A stretch of 64,000 nt of DNA from Lutjanus erythropterus. Its lineage: Eukaryota; Chordata; Actinopteri; Lutjaniformes; Lutjanidae. Position 1 is the first letter of the stretch. Each line of letters opens with the position of its first letter. A program made the translations under genes and the position numbers. The notes beneath the pieces were generated by a model, which searched no databases, was not told the DNA's origin, and worked only from the letters and a program-made list of their open reading frames with translations. Location of the stretch: assembly GCA_020091685.1 (NCBI GenBank), contig CM034603.1, positions 34,968,186-35,032,185 of the forward strand. The letters are read 5' to 3'. Shown here one piece after another: positions 1 through 12,800 of this stretch.

Positions 1-976
1 AATGTGCACACAGTGTCTCTCTTACTGAGGAGACACACTCTATTTTCCACCCGCAACCAATCGATTCACAATGTTTATTTTTATGACCCTGCAGTGCCCA
101 CAGTTGTAACTGCAGTCCATGCATTTCTTGTCTTGTCGTGCCGTCACCATGGGGTTACCAGGCAACCAGGTGAGACACCAAGAATTTACTGCAGCAAAGA
201 GGAAGTCCCATACATAAGCCCATCCAAAACAAAATAATCAAACAAGATGTAACTTGTTCATTATGGTGCATTAGAGGTGCTGCTAGGCAGATTTTGTTAC
301 CTTTGGACCAAGTCAGTGTTTATGCTAAGCTAAGCTAATCTGCTGCTGATTGTATTTATTCATATTTTCTGTACAGACATGACAGTGGTATCAATATTCT
401 CATCTAACTCTCAGCAAGCAAGCGAATAAGTGCTTTTCCCGAAATGTCTGAAACGATTACTGCAGAAATATGGCGCAGCTTTCCATCCTGTCTGATGCGT
501 TCTATATTTCTCTTTCGGCCTATCTTTAATTTTCCTAAATGAAAGGCAAAGGCATGTCTTAAAGCTCTTAGCGAGATTGCAAGTCAGCAAAAACGTGATA
601 ACTGAGACTACATGACTTCTGAAACAGTGATTCAGTCTTCAAATTCATTTAAAAAAACTCGAGTACTCGGGTTTATCTGCTGCTAAAAATGATGAACGTC
701 ATACTTTCATCTACATCACTGTCAGAATTCATTCTTCTGTGCTCGCCATTATTCATTCTGGCTGCACTCATTGTAACTAATCTGTAACTACATCAGCAAG
801 AGGCATGAGTGCATATTGATCACAATTCAATCCTCAGAGGAGCAATTCAAACGGCTAATATGCAACCACAGCACGTGCACACACACAGTTTAGCACTGCA
901 GTGTGCGCGTGCCATTAAGCTGCTTTTCAGTATATTATAACATTGGCGAAGGGAGGCAAAGGTAACAGCAAACAGC
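1..976. other. partial last intron of hs2st1, no gene seen
   Basis: AT-rich intronic DNA left of exon 6. No reading frame with family resemblance, no clear repeat, and the terminal hs2st1 exon is absent. Confidence 0.7.
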
Positions 977-978
977 AC

Positions 979-1136
979 CTGTCTTGTACAACTCAGTGGC
1001 TCCTTTGAAGAAACGTGGCAGCGCGGCCTCCAGCATCATGACAAAGTCCTCCAGCTCCTCTGTCACTCCAACCAGCATGTACTCATTCACCAGGTTGTAT
1101 TTCGCCTGCTCCAGAGCCCACTGGCTGCCCACGTTC
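979..1136 (-). CDS. hs2st1: hs2st1 exon 6
   Basis: 158 nt, acceptor AG at 1138-1137, donor GT at 978-977. Encodes [20 protein letters not shown] through [12 protein letters not shown], with the [10 protein letters not shown] helix typical of HS2ST. The next exon (basic C-terminal part, about 70 residues) is not found in 1-978 and must lie beyond the window edge. Confidence 0.96.
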
Positions 1137-4100
1137 CTGCACACAGAGAGGTAGAGCTTTCTTAGTATTCTGATAAAATGCTGTCAGTTCTGATGGATGT
1201 ACAACCCTGATTTTAAAAGAAGCTGTAACACTGTAAAATACACTGCCTGGTCAAAAAAAAAGTCACCACCTGGATTTAACTCAGCAGACAGGTTAAGATC
1301 CTTCCATTGGATAATTAGTGCAGTGATTAATATGTTTCAGCTGAGTTTAAAAGGTTAGTTATTGAACTCTAACTGATGCAGTTAGCAGCTTCTTATTTCT
1401 TAAACGACGATGTCAGAAGACATGTCCTGTGGTCGTGGAAAAGATGTGACTCTGTTTCAGAAGAGTCAAATTATTGACCTGCATCAAGCAAAGAAAACAA
1501 CTGAGAAGACTGATGAAACTACTGAAACTGGGTTAAGAACTGTCCAACACATTATTAAAACCTGGAAGGAGAGAGGTGAACCATCATCTTCAAGGAAGAA
1601 AAGTGGTCAAAAAAAATCTTTCATCTTGTGGTCTGATGAGTCCAGATTTACCCTGTTCCAGAGTGATGGGGGCATCAGGGTAAGTAGAGAGGCGGATGAA
1701 GTGATGCTCCCATCATGCCTAGCACTTACAGTACAAGCCTGTGGGGGCAGTGTTATGATCTGGGGTTGCTTCAGTCACTCAGGTCGAGGTTCAGCAACGT
1801 TATGAGCCCAAAAACTGAGTTCAGCTCACTACCTGAATATACTGAATGATCAGGTTTTTACATCAATGGATTTTTTTCTTCCCTGATGACACGGACAGAT
1901 TCCAAGATGACAATGTCAGGATTCATCGGGATCAAACTGTGAAAGAGTGGATCAGGAAGCATGAGACATCATTTTGACTCATGGATTGTCCACCACAGAG
2001 TCCAGACCTGAACCCCACTGAGAATCTCCCATCATCAGTACAAGATCTTGGAGAAAAATTTATGAACCAGACAGAAATATGCCATGGTGAATGTGTGTCG
2101 AAATCAAAGCTAAAGGCAGATCAGAGTGTGTGACTTTTTTCAAACGTTCTGCAGGTGTTCCAACAGTGTGGCTTTGTAGTAAAAGAGTTCAGGTACCAGT
2201 CCAGACCTGTCTCCTTTTGAAAATGTGTGGTGCATTACACAACAACAGAGACCCCAGACTGTTGAGCAACTGAAGTCGCATATCAAGCAAGAACGAGAAA
2301 GAATTTCACTTTCAGAATCTGAACAATTAATGTCCTCAGTTCGCAAACACTTACTGAGTGTTGTTAGAAGAAAATGTGATGTAACACAGTGTTAAACATG
2401 CCTCTGTCTTAACTTTTTTATAACATGGCGCAGACATTAAATTCTAAATGAGTGTTTATCAGTCTGAACAATCATTGCATTCTGTTCATATTCATATTTT
2501 AAACAGTCACAACTTTTTTGGACTCGGGTGCACATGCTGAACGACCACAACGTCTGCAAAGACCAGAGATGGGAGGAGGTGGAAGAGAGTGACAAAAGAG
2601 CAGCAGAGGGGAGCTGAAGGGTACAAAGACAGTGACAGAAAAAATGATTAAGTGAGATGTGAACAGAGTCCAGAGAGGGTTGAGACAACAGGAGGACCAG
2701 AGGACGGAGGAGAAAGGCAGGAAGGAGTGGAAAAGAAAATGAAGTCAGTGGCAGGTGTTGTCATGGGGAGGATATTAGATAATGAAAGAGGAAGTAGATT
2801 GTTTAAACCTATAAAGTAACTTTTTGGCAAAGCCTCATTAAACACAGTATTAGAGGGCTGCCAGCACCTTCACCTTTTTGTCTTCAGTGTTTATTTAATT
2901 TTTCTAAAGTGCTTTCCACTATTTTTACATGCCGCTAGTGCACCACGGCGAACTAGACCTTCAGTCGGTAACCTGCATCATAGACGGTTAAAAGATGGAG
3001 GGCAGAGTCAAGGAGCGATTAAGGAGCGCGAGAGTGATGACAGAGGGCAGGGAGAGAGAGACTGATACAGATCATCATGTAGAGAGAGCGGATCAAGGCT
3101 GAGAGAGCTATCAGAGACCTTGAGAGGGCGAGTGTAGCAGAACTGATAGAAAAGGGCCGTGAGGTTTAATGTGTTGCGTTATGAAATAAAGCCGATACAC
3201 AATCCCTCCTTAACGATCCGACTGCCCGAGACGAGACGAGAGGACGAGGTTGCAGATATTCTGTGTTTTTATTTCCAACAGATTCCATTGAAAAGGTCAA
3301 AACAAACAATGAGTTACTCTGTCTCTCAATAAAACTTCCTGCAAGGGCTGGATATCATTAAAATAATTACCAGGACCCATAAAGTGATATGGATACCAAT
3401 AAAGTACTACTTTATTTTTAATCTACTTCATTCGATATCCATCATGTTAACAGAAGAATTCCTGAAATAATCCTCTATGTATTTATTTTTAATTAGACAC
3501 CACAGATATGTAGCGCAGCCGTACTTTCAAACCATGCCCGACTTCAGCACACCACAGCTGTTGCAGCAGTGTGCCAAACACATGTATTAAATTGAAAATC
3601 GCTCGTGATGACTGGCTGAGAGCAAAACCCTGCAGTCACTTTTTCTTCTAGATCTGGGTACAAAAAGAATTGACTACAGGTATCATTTGACCAGAGAGGT
3701 TTCAGTACTGGGCGCGGCACGGTGGTGCAGTGGTTAGTAATGCCCCCCCTCCACACACACCTTTCTGTGCAGAGTTTGCATCTTCTCCAGGTGGATTCTC
3801 TCCAGGGACTCTGACTCCGGCTTCTTCCCACAGTTCAAAGACATGCAGCATAATAAGTAAATTGATAACTCTAAATTGCCTGTAGGTGTGAATGGTTGCC
3901 TGCCTGTATGTGCCAGGCCTGTGATGAACGGGCGACTTGTCCAGGGTGACCCCGCCTCTCACTCGGTGTCTGCTGGGATAAGCTCCAGCCCCACCACAAC
4001 CCATCAAGGATAAGCGGTTATGTACAATGGATGGAAGTTTCAATACTGCTTGGGTACTGGGCTTTTTCAGCTGATACCTTAAAAGTATAGAGTCCCAAAA

Positions 4101-6800
4101 CCCAGCTGTACTTCCTACCCTACCTGTGGTACAGCGCTTACAACACCCTTCACCTAACTAAACTAAAGTAAATAGTGCACATGCTGGGGATTATCTTCTG
4201 CTGTGGATTAATACACATTTGAAGGAGCATGTCACTAAGTGCAACAGTTTGACTTACAGATGTTTTGACGATAAGACAAATCTTGATTATCACAATCTTT
4301 ACGAACACATTAAGTGAAAACACAACTAAAAGTGAGTTAAATCAAGCTTTCTCCCTCGTGTACAAGAATACAAGAGAACCTAAAGATGATAATTACTGAC
4401 TCAGTGTTGTCTGAGCAGAGTGCAGCGTCAGGCGTTTGAAAACTTACCAGCATTCAGAGTAGTGACCACAGAAAAAAGGGATCTGGAGCCAGAGCTTCTC
4501 AGGGGCACAGTCTGATCCGCCGGCTGATACACATTCATCAAACGTCTGCAACAAAAAGAGCATTTTCGAAGAAACCACGTGTCAAATTATTGAAATGATC
4601 AAGGGTTTCAGTCCGTCCCAAGGTGCTCATTTGACATTAAAACAGGTTTTGCTTCCTGCAATCATTCCTCCTGTTCATACAACGACTACAGCTACTTTGT
4701 CGAGCACATTTCGTGCAAAGATGCAGCCCAAAGCCCTTAACAAACCAAGCTGAGACCACAAAAAAAAAGAAAAAAAAAGGAGTTTGTTGTTCCAGAGACA
4801 AGGTGTTTCACAGTTTATAAATATATATATATAGCCATTAAACCAGAGAGTGGCCTCACCAGACTTTTTGTGGGACACTTTAGGAACTTCTAACAGAAAT
4901 GCAGTGGAAGATCTAAGAGTTCTTGTTGAGACAGAATGAGAGGCAGTCGCTGATGTATGATGCTGCTAGTTTATATTAAGGCTTTATACTGATTATTAAT
5001 CTTTGTGCGCCTCTACTATAAGAGTTACGGGAAGCCAGTCCTTGTTTCATGTAAAATCTATTCTTAAGTTTGTCTGAAGCTAATGTGAGGCTGAGTTATA
5101 GTCAAATAAAGTGGATATCTTCAAACATTAGTGAGAATTTTTTGCGTAGACATTCCTCTGCTTCAGCTCATTAAGCCACACTGTGCAGGGAAAGCAAAAA
5201 CGCTGTAACTCTGCAAGATAGCAAGTTGATTTGGCTTAGTCAGACTGAAGCCTTCTATCACCTTCAGAGTACATTTTTTTTGCACAGAAAAAGGACTGTA
5301 GATATTATCACTTCATTTTAAAGTGCACTAAGAGCAGGAGGAGTGATTATGTTCATGAGGATACCTGACTTGAAAAACTGTGAACCTATCATTTAAAAAA
5401 AAGAATGAGAGCAACAATGGATTTTAACCTTTTTGTCTCCCTGTTTCCTGCGTCTCAACCCGGGCCGGTAGTCGTCCCCGAAGCGCAGGAAGTAATAATA
5501 GGACACCAGCCTTTCAATGGGGTCCCGGATCACATTTATGTAGATGGGCTTCCTCTTCACCCCAAACCTGAGAGACACGACAGTCATTGGGCTGAAATAC
5601 TCACAGTATGTCTCATCATAAAAAAGCACATTATTGAGCTCTTAAATCTGCTGAGGTTCAGCACCGTTTCCTGGTGAAAGTGACAGCCTGTACATGACCA
5701 CAAGGTGGAGACACCTGCACAAAGCCACAGCCGGGTGAATAAACAGTGTTGTTATTATGAGACAGTTGCAGGACAGCATATTTACTTGGTGAAGTCCAGG
5801 AAGGAGACGTGTCCGTGGTAGAAAGCCGGCTTCATTTCCCTCCACTCGGTCACATTCTTTACAAACCGCACCTGAAATGGAACAAACAGTGAATATTATT
5901 ATTATTATCATCAAGAAACAGGCTTCTACATTAAAAATGAAAGGTGGGCTTCATGTTAAACTTGGTGACAGCTGTTGCTCTGACCTGGTCCTGTATGGAC
6001 ATGACCGGGTTGTTCTTGGTGGTGTTGATGTGCAGGACGTGGTAGTGGTTCTTCCCGCACAGGTCGTAGGCGATGTTGGTGAAGGAGGTGCTGGCCGTCT
6101 TGGGCACGCGGTTGTAGATGATGACGATGTCATCCTCGCTGTCGGACGGCGACGAGGCCGACAAGTCCCGTTCCCGCAGTCCGTCCTGCGTGTGCCGCTG
6201 CTCGATCTCTCGTACCTCGTGCCTGGCGATGGCTCGCTCTGGTGGGGGAGAGAAGGAAGTTGGATGCAGGTGAGAACAGGTCGTGCGGGTGAGGATTTTG
6301 TGTTGGTTTAATGCAGCAGAGAAAGATAGGGAGGAGAAAAAATGTCCTTCAGCGATTTACTCATTATACAGACTCCAACCAGCTTCAGGAGTGCTGCTCT
6401 GGAGCTGAACCTGACCTCTGACCTCACTGTGGAGCAGAATACGTGAATAGATACTTCCTGTAGAAAGTGCCAGACAGCATTACGCACTTATAAATAATAC
6501 AAAGGCTGCAAGAAAGAAAAAAAAGACAAGGAGTCAAGCTGTCACAGTGGCTTTCAAAGTAAAAGAATCCAACTACCACATCCCTCGATCTTTGCTTATA
6601 ACCTGGTCAATGTTTAACATGTCTCCTAACTATGCAAATAGCATCTCTGCATTTGACATCTCTGCTACAAATACACTTAAATTTCATGCTGATCCAGCTG
6701 ACATTTATGATCCAGGCATTTTACCGCACAAAAGTGTGAGTCAACCTGATACAAACAACATAAACCAACTCAGCGGACTTTGAGTCCTCAATGTGCTCTG

Positions 6801-6849
<49 letters not shown>

Positions 6850-9800
6850 TGCCGTATAAAAGTTTTATCAAAAAGGCCTTTTTAGTAAAGAAATTTTTTG
6901 ACAGAGAAGAGGTCAACCACACAGAATTTATTACAGAAAGTCTGACAAATATTTATCACTCATAAAAATTCCAAGTAGTGATTCAGATGTGTTTCTTAAT
7001 CATATCCTGATACCCTTAAAATAAGAATTTAAATCAACATCACTATATTAGTATAGTTGTGTACAAGGCAACATAAATTGGCACTAATCCATTTAAATGT
7101 TGTCAATGATTAATATGAATTTAAAACATAATTATTTAAATATCACATAAAATAGCACTCTTATATTACTTTTAACATATTTATGACTGCCAAATTGGCA
7201 CTAGTCAACATAAATGCTGAACATAAACTTGTGTGCACGTTAGAACAACAACAAGGAGTTTCAGTTTAATACCGATGCCTCTTTATGATCCACATACGCA
7301 AACGAGATCATCCATTTCTATTTAGGTATTCATAATACCTGTCACCAGGTGAGACTCTTGAAATCAGATGAAACAAGTGTGTTTACATTTCCCAGGCAAA
7401 GTCACAGTGAGTAGCACCTCAGCCAGTTAAAAAGAAGACCTTTATTGAGAAAGTTCTATTTTTGACGTTCTATTTTGTGGTTACCGCAGCGGAAACATTA
7501 TCGCTTTTGTCCACAGGGGCCTCCAAAATCAACAAAATATGCAAGTTCCTTGCAGCAACTAGGAGGAGAGCTTGTTTTAATTGCAAAGATATTGCAAGAA
7601 ACAAACCCACTAGGTAATTCTGACCCACTTACGCATCGACGGATTAACAGTTAGTGGTCGAACGTGGACAGCACTGAACCCTTTGTGTGGACATCAGACA
7701 AGGAGACATAAACCAATTTGTTACAAAAGACTGAGACGAAGAGCAGATACTTAATTAAACCTTTGGGGAAATTACATGTTTTTATTCTGTGTGCGTATTT
7801 CGGTTCCGGTCCAGGAGCCATAGGCATGCATTAATGGAGAGATGTCAGACTGAGGGGGCTGCACACAGACATATACATATGTGTAGTCAGAAGCCCCTGA
7901 GCAGTTAGGGGTTTGGTGCATTGCTCAAGGACACCTTGGTGGTGCCTAGGAGGTGAAGTGGGACCTCTCTGTAATGGACAGCAATGAGAAATTGCACCAC
8001 CGCCTTCAGTTCTTTTCCCCCACTTGGATTTCCTAAGACTTCTGATATGTTAAAAAGGACAGGAGTTTCTGTCGCGGTTTGCGTGGGGCCATGTCTCATA
8101 ATGTCTGTACTAGAACTACTCCTTAAAGATGTGTTTCCGTCCTTGTCAGAGGTAACGCCGCTCTGTGAGAGACTTAACCGTAACTTTATTAAAAATGGAT
8201 TTCCATTTCATTTGAACACGCTCTCTTTTTGAGAGCAGATAGCGGAAACTCCTTCCCTGCTTCACACCGAGGATCAAGAATAATGTCAAACAGGAATATT
8301 AGTTAATCATTTTGCGAGCAGCCTATTTCACGCTGCGGTACCACCTCTCTCGTTCGCTAATCACATTCAACTTTAATATCAGTCCCCTACCTTTACTTTC
8401 ACTTATTTAACCGCGGAGTGAAGTGTCTGAGGCTCCCGTTTTAGATCAAATAAATGTACTGTCATGCCCAAGAACATCTTTGTGTGCTTCAGACGGTCCA
8501 GAGATAGTGTGAAATGATTCCTCCGACCTAGTTTCCTTGTCCTCTGAGAGCAGTATCGTGTAACAGGGGTAAAAAGGTGAAGAGCAAGAGGTGACACGCT
8601 GAGGGTTAGAGGTCGGTAGTTAGACGGTAAGGCTACAGTTACTTGACGGCTAAGTGGAAGTTTACAGGACATCAGTACACTATAAATGAAAGGGGGTAGA
8701 GGTTGGGGAGAGGGGGTATCTCAATCCAAACACTGCATGAAGCTGCAGAAAAGCCAGACCACGGTGCCTCAGTGTGAAAAGATTCAACACAAAGACGCCC
8801 AGGCCTTTGTTGCCCTCTGGCTTTTCTTCGTCTGAATTCACCTCAGATTGACTGGTGTTGACAATGCCTCAGAGTGCTCCGCAGGAAGGATGGAGCGAGA
8901 AGAAGAGGGGTGTTTGTGTGAGGAGGGGAGGCAGTACAACACTGGAGCACCTAATACCCGTGGGAGCACTGAGCGGAGCCAGCGGGCTCCTAAAGCCCTG
9001 CCTAAAGCCCTGCCTGGCTGCTGAGACACTGTTACAGCCTGGACTGGCCTGGCCGGGCTTTAGAGGCTGGCATCTGGCACCGGAGGCCAATTAAGATGTC
9101 ATCTGTGATTCCGCCGCCCTCTCCTTCATCTGCGCGGACACACGTGGGGATACGCAACACACAGAAACACACACACACACACAGAAATACTCTCACTGCC
9201 CCCTCGCTTACACCCTCCTGAGCAGCTGTTAATGTTCCACTCATCAAAGCTGGATCTGGTTACGGACGGAGCCGCGCCGCTTCCGCACGCTCGCAACTGC
9301 TGCTCCCGGGATCGAGGGCGTGGAGACGTGCCAGGTGGTTGTAATGGCTGAAGACTGTCAGCATGCAGACCAACTGTAAAGGAGACATTCATTCACGCGT
9401 CCATCCAAAGCACGCATTAGCCAACAACAACAGCAATAACAGTTGCTATGTTGGAGCTTTATGGCCGCGGCTCAAATGTCCTTTTGGGATTATTTTTACG
9501 ACGGTGTACAGTGAAGGGAGACAGAGAGAGACCGTGACATTCAAAAAATAGAGTTGGAGAGCAACCCGTGACAATGCAGGTCATAAATAATAGGTGCCTT
9601 TGGTCCGATACGTAGCGGGTGTTACCAGGTGTCTGAGGAATTTAAAGTCTGCTTCACAGTCTGAAAGGCCCTGAAAGCATATTTTCTCAATCAGCTTCTT
9701 ACTATGAGTGATGAGGTCCCACCAGAACACAAAAAGTTCTCTCTTTCTTCAAAAGTCGTGTTAATTTCACACAAAAGACTTCTGCATTTGTGTTTTATCT

Positions 9801-12800
9801 GTGCTATTCTCACTAGTTTCAGTTGGAAAAAAAAGGTGAACGCATGTATCTCCCTGCTCTAAATAAATATTTTTATGTTGTCAGTCAGGATTGGGCGGTA
9901 TGACAGTATATACTTTAAGACAGTAGGTGGAAGAAATCTGGCAATACCACTTCCAATGTGGGAGACATTCTTTAGTGTTTCTGCTATATATTGAGGGCAG
10001 GCGGTGTAGCAAATCATGGCTGGACTCTCTCACGATCTTGCGAATCTAGCTGTCTTGCAAGGCAACATGATTTGGGCGGTAGGACTGCTTTCTACATTCT
10101 TGATACATGAGAGTGACAGTTGGTAGCGGTAATGTACCTCTAAGCTGGTTTGACAACTGCCACAGAAGAAAAGAGTGACAAGAAAAAATGGAGGAGGCGA
10201 GGGAAACTGTAAATACAGAGCAAGATGAGTGTCTCGTGTAAGGCAGTTGTTTTTGTTTGTATAGAAGTTTCAAATAAAAGAAAATATTAAAATGTGATGA
10301 AGTATGACACAGTATGGTTATTTCTGCATGGAATTTATAGAGCAATGCTGTATTGTGATATACACTGCCTGGCCAAATAAAAGTCACACATACTAATATT
10401 TTGCTGTTCCGCCTTTAGCTTTGATTATGGCACTCATTCGCCACAGCATCATTTCAATAATCTTATTCAATGTCACAACATTTATTTCTGTCCAGAGTTG
10501 CATTAATTTTTCTCCAAGATCTTGTCTTGATGATGGGAGAGTTGGGCCGCTGTGTAAAGTCTTCTCCAGAACATCCCAAAGATTCTCAGCGGGGTTCAGG
10601 TCTGGACTCTGTGGTGGAAAGTCCATGACTCAAAATGATGTCTCATGCTTCCTGATCCACTCTTTCACAGTTTGATCCCGATGAATCCTGACATCGTCAT
10701 CTTGGAATATGTCCGTGTCATCAGGGAAGAAAAAAATCCATTGATGTAAAAACCTGCTCATTCAGTATATTCAGGTAGTGAGCTGAACTCAGTTTTTGGG
10801 CTCATAATGTTGCTGAACCTCGACCTGAGCAGCTGAAGCAACCCCAGATCATAACACTGCCCCCACAGGCTTGTACTGTAGGCGCTAAGAATGATGGGAG
10901 CATCACTTCATCTGCCTCTCTTCTTACCCTGATGCCCCCATCACTCTGGAACGGGGTAAATCTGGACTCATCAGACCACATGACCTTTTTCCATTGTGCT
11001 CCCTAACAAACTGAAGCCTTTTTTTCTGATCAGCCTCACTGATAAGTGGTTTTCTTAAGGCTACACAGCTGTTTAGTCCCAATCCCTTGAGTTCTAATTT
11101 TCTCAGGAGTTGGTGGAGACCAAAACATAGTTTATAGAAAGTCAATATTGAACTGACATTCTCCTGGTGGCCAGGAACACAACCTCAAAATGAATGTTAA
11201 TATTATATTGCTCCGTACTGGCTGGATATGTAAGCATGTGACTATTTGCTAACACGCTAACACCATAGCCATATTGACTTTAAAGTTTTTCATATATCAG
11301 TGTAGAGCATGTTGCCAAAAAAAATCTGTTTTAGGATATCAAGTTTTCACGGAATTTAAATAGAAACGTACAGCTCGTGTTTTGCCCAGGTTTTGAGACA
11401 TCCATCTCTGAAATTTCTCCCCCACAGTAACAGCACGGTGAATGGAATTTAGTTTGTCATTTTTCACTGCTGTGAGCAAAACATAAAAAAACAAAAAACA
11501 AAACAACAACAACAGCAATGTGTTTTTTTCAGAGACTGTCTCTCTGTTACTCTGGATAATCCACAGACATCACTGTCAACAGTTTTCACTGGAACTATTT
11601 TCCATTGGAGAAATACTCACATTGAAAACTGTCGACTGCGAGGTCTGTGGATCATCCACAGTAACGGGGACATTGTTTCTGAAAGAGATCTTGGTGTAGA
11701 CTGTTTCAAATGTAGAGGTTTAATGCTGAGAGTGCTACAATTTAAATTCCATACACCTCCATTGTGTCAGCAGAAGACTCAGAGCAAGATATCTCAAAAA
11801 CAAGATGGACAAAAGCTACCTACACAGCTAGATACAGTTAGGAAAAGATAAGTGAGAAAATGTTTTGAGTGACTTGACTGACCACAGACTTAAACTACTT
11901 GAACTGCTGACCTCTTCAAGGCCAGACAGGAGAACATGCATCATCATGTAAGCTTTCTTTTTTGCTTTGCTATGGCATAAACACACAATTTGAAGCTTTT
12001 GTGAGCCTGCAAGGAAGGCTGCCAGTTTCTCAGTTTTGTTTTTTTTTTGTTTTTTTTAGAGGAGGTGAAGGAGAGTGAGAAAAGACCGGGGGCTACTGTG
12101 TCCCTAACTACAACGTTCTGAACTATGTGAAGGGGCCTAGAAACCACTTGTTAAAGACATGGTGTTTTGTGGCAAATTTCCAACAACCAACAAGGAGGCG
12201 AAGCGGGCACGGAGAGGGCTTCTTAGGCTTTGTAGTAGACGCCCTATTCATTGCGAGAGTGAATACACTTGGCACAAACCTCCATATCAGAGGGCGCCAC
12301 ACACACACAAACTTAAGCTTAGCGCTCCCTTCTGAGGTCATTTAATTAGAGAACAAAAGCCTGAATTACTATGGCCACACAGCGGGCCTCCTTTCATTCC
12401 ACATTTCCGTCAGTTTCCTCCCCTCAAGCCGTCTCTGTGCATTAAAAGCTAATTATGAACCGTGAAGCCAACACGGGTCTTAAACATTGTGACAACTACA
12501 AGCCTATTACTCCTAGTTTCATTCAAAGTGAGAGACAGGAGGAAGACAGAGCGCTGGTAGTTGAACATATTTACTGAAGCAATTTCGCGGCTGATTAGAC
12601 GCAAGCATTTGAAATCATCATTCATATTCGCCGCCAGATCTGCAAAATGTGACAGGCCGTCATGTATTATTGCTATCACGTCAGATCTGATGGGATAATA
12701 AAAGTGGAGGAGAGAAGATGATCCTTTCTCCAAGCAGCTCATAAATCCATCATCTCTCCGATCCGTCGGTCGGAGCTCTGCCTCTCTCCCTCTGTCTGCT

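Noticed and set aside
1410..1805. 131-codon plus-strand frame as a host gene
   Set aside because: It is a spliced-together piece of Tc1 transposase with an internal deletion and follows a Tc1 terminal repeat.
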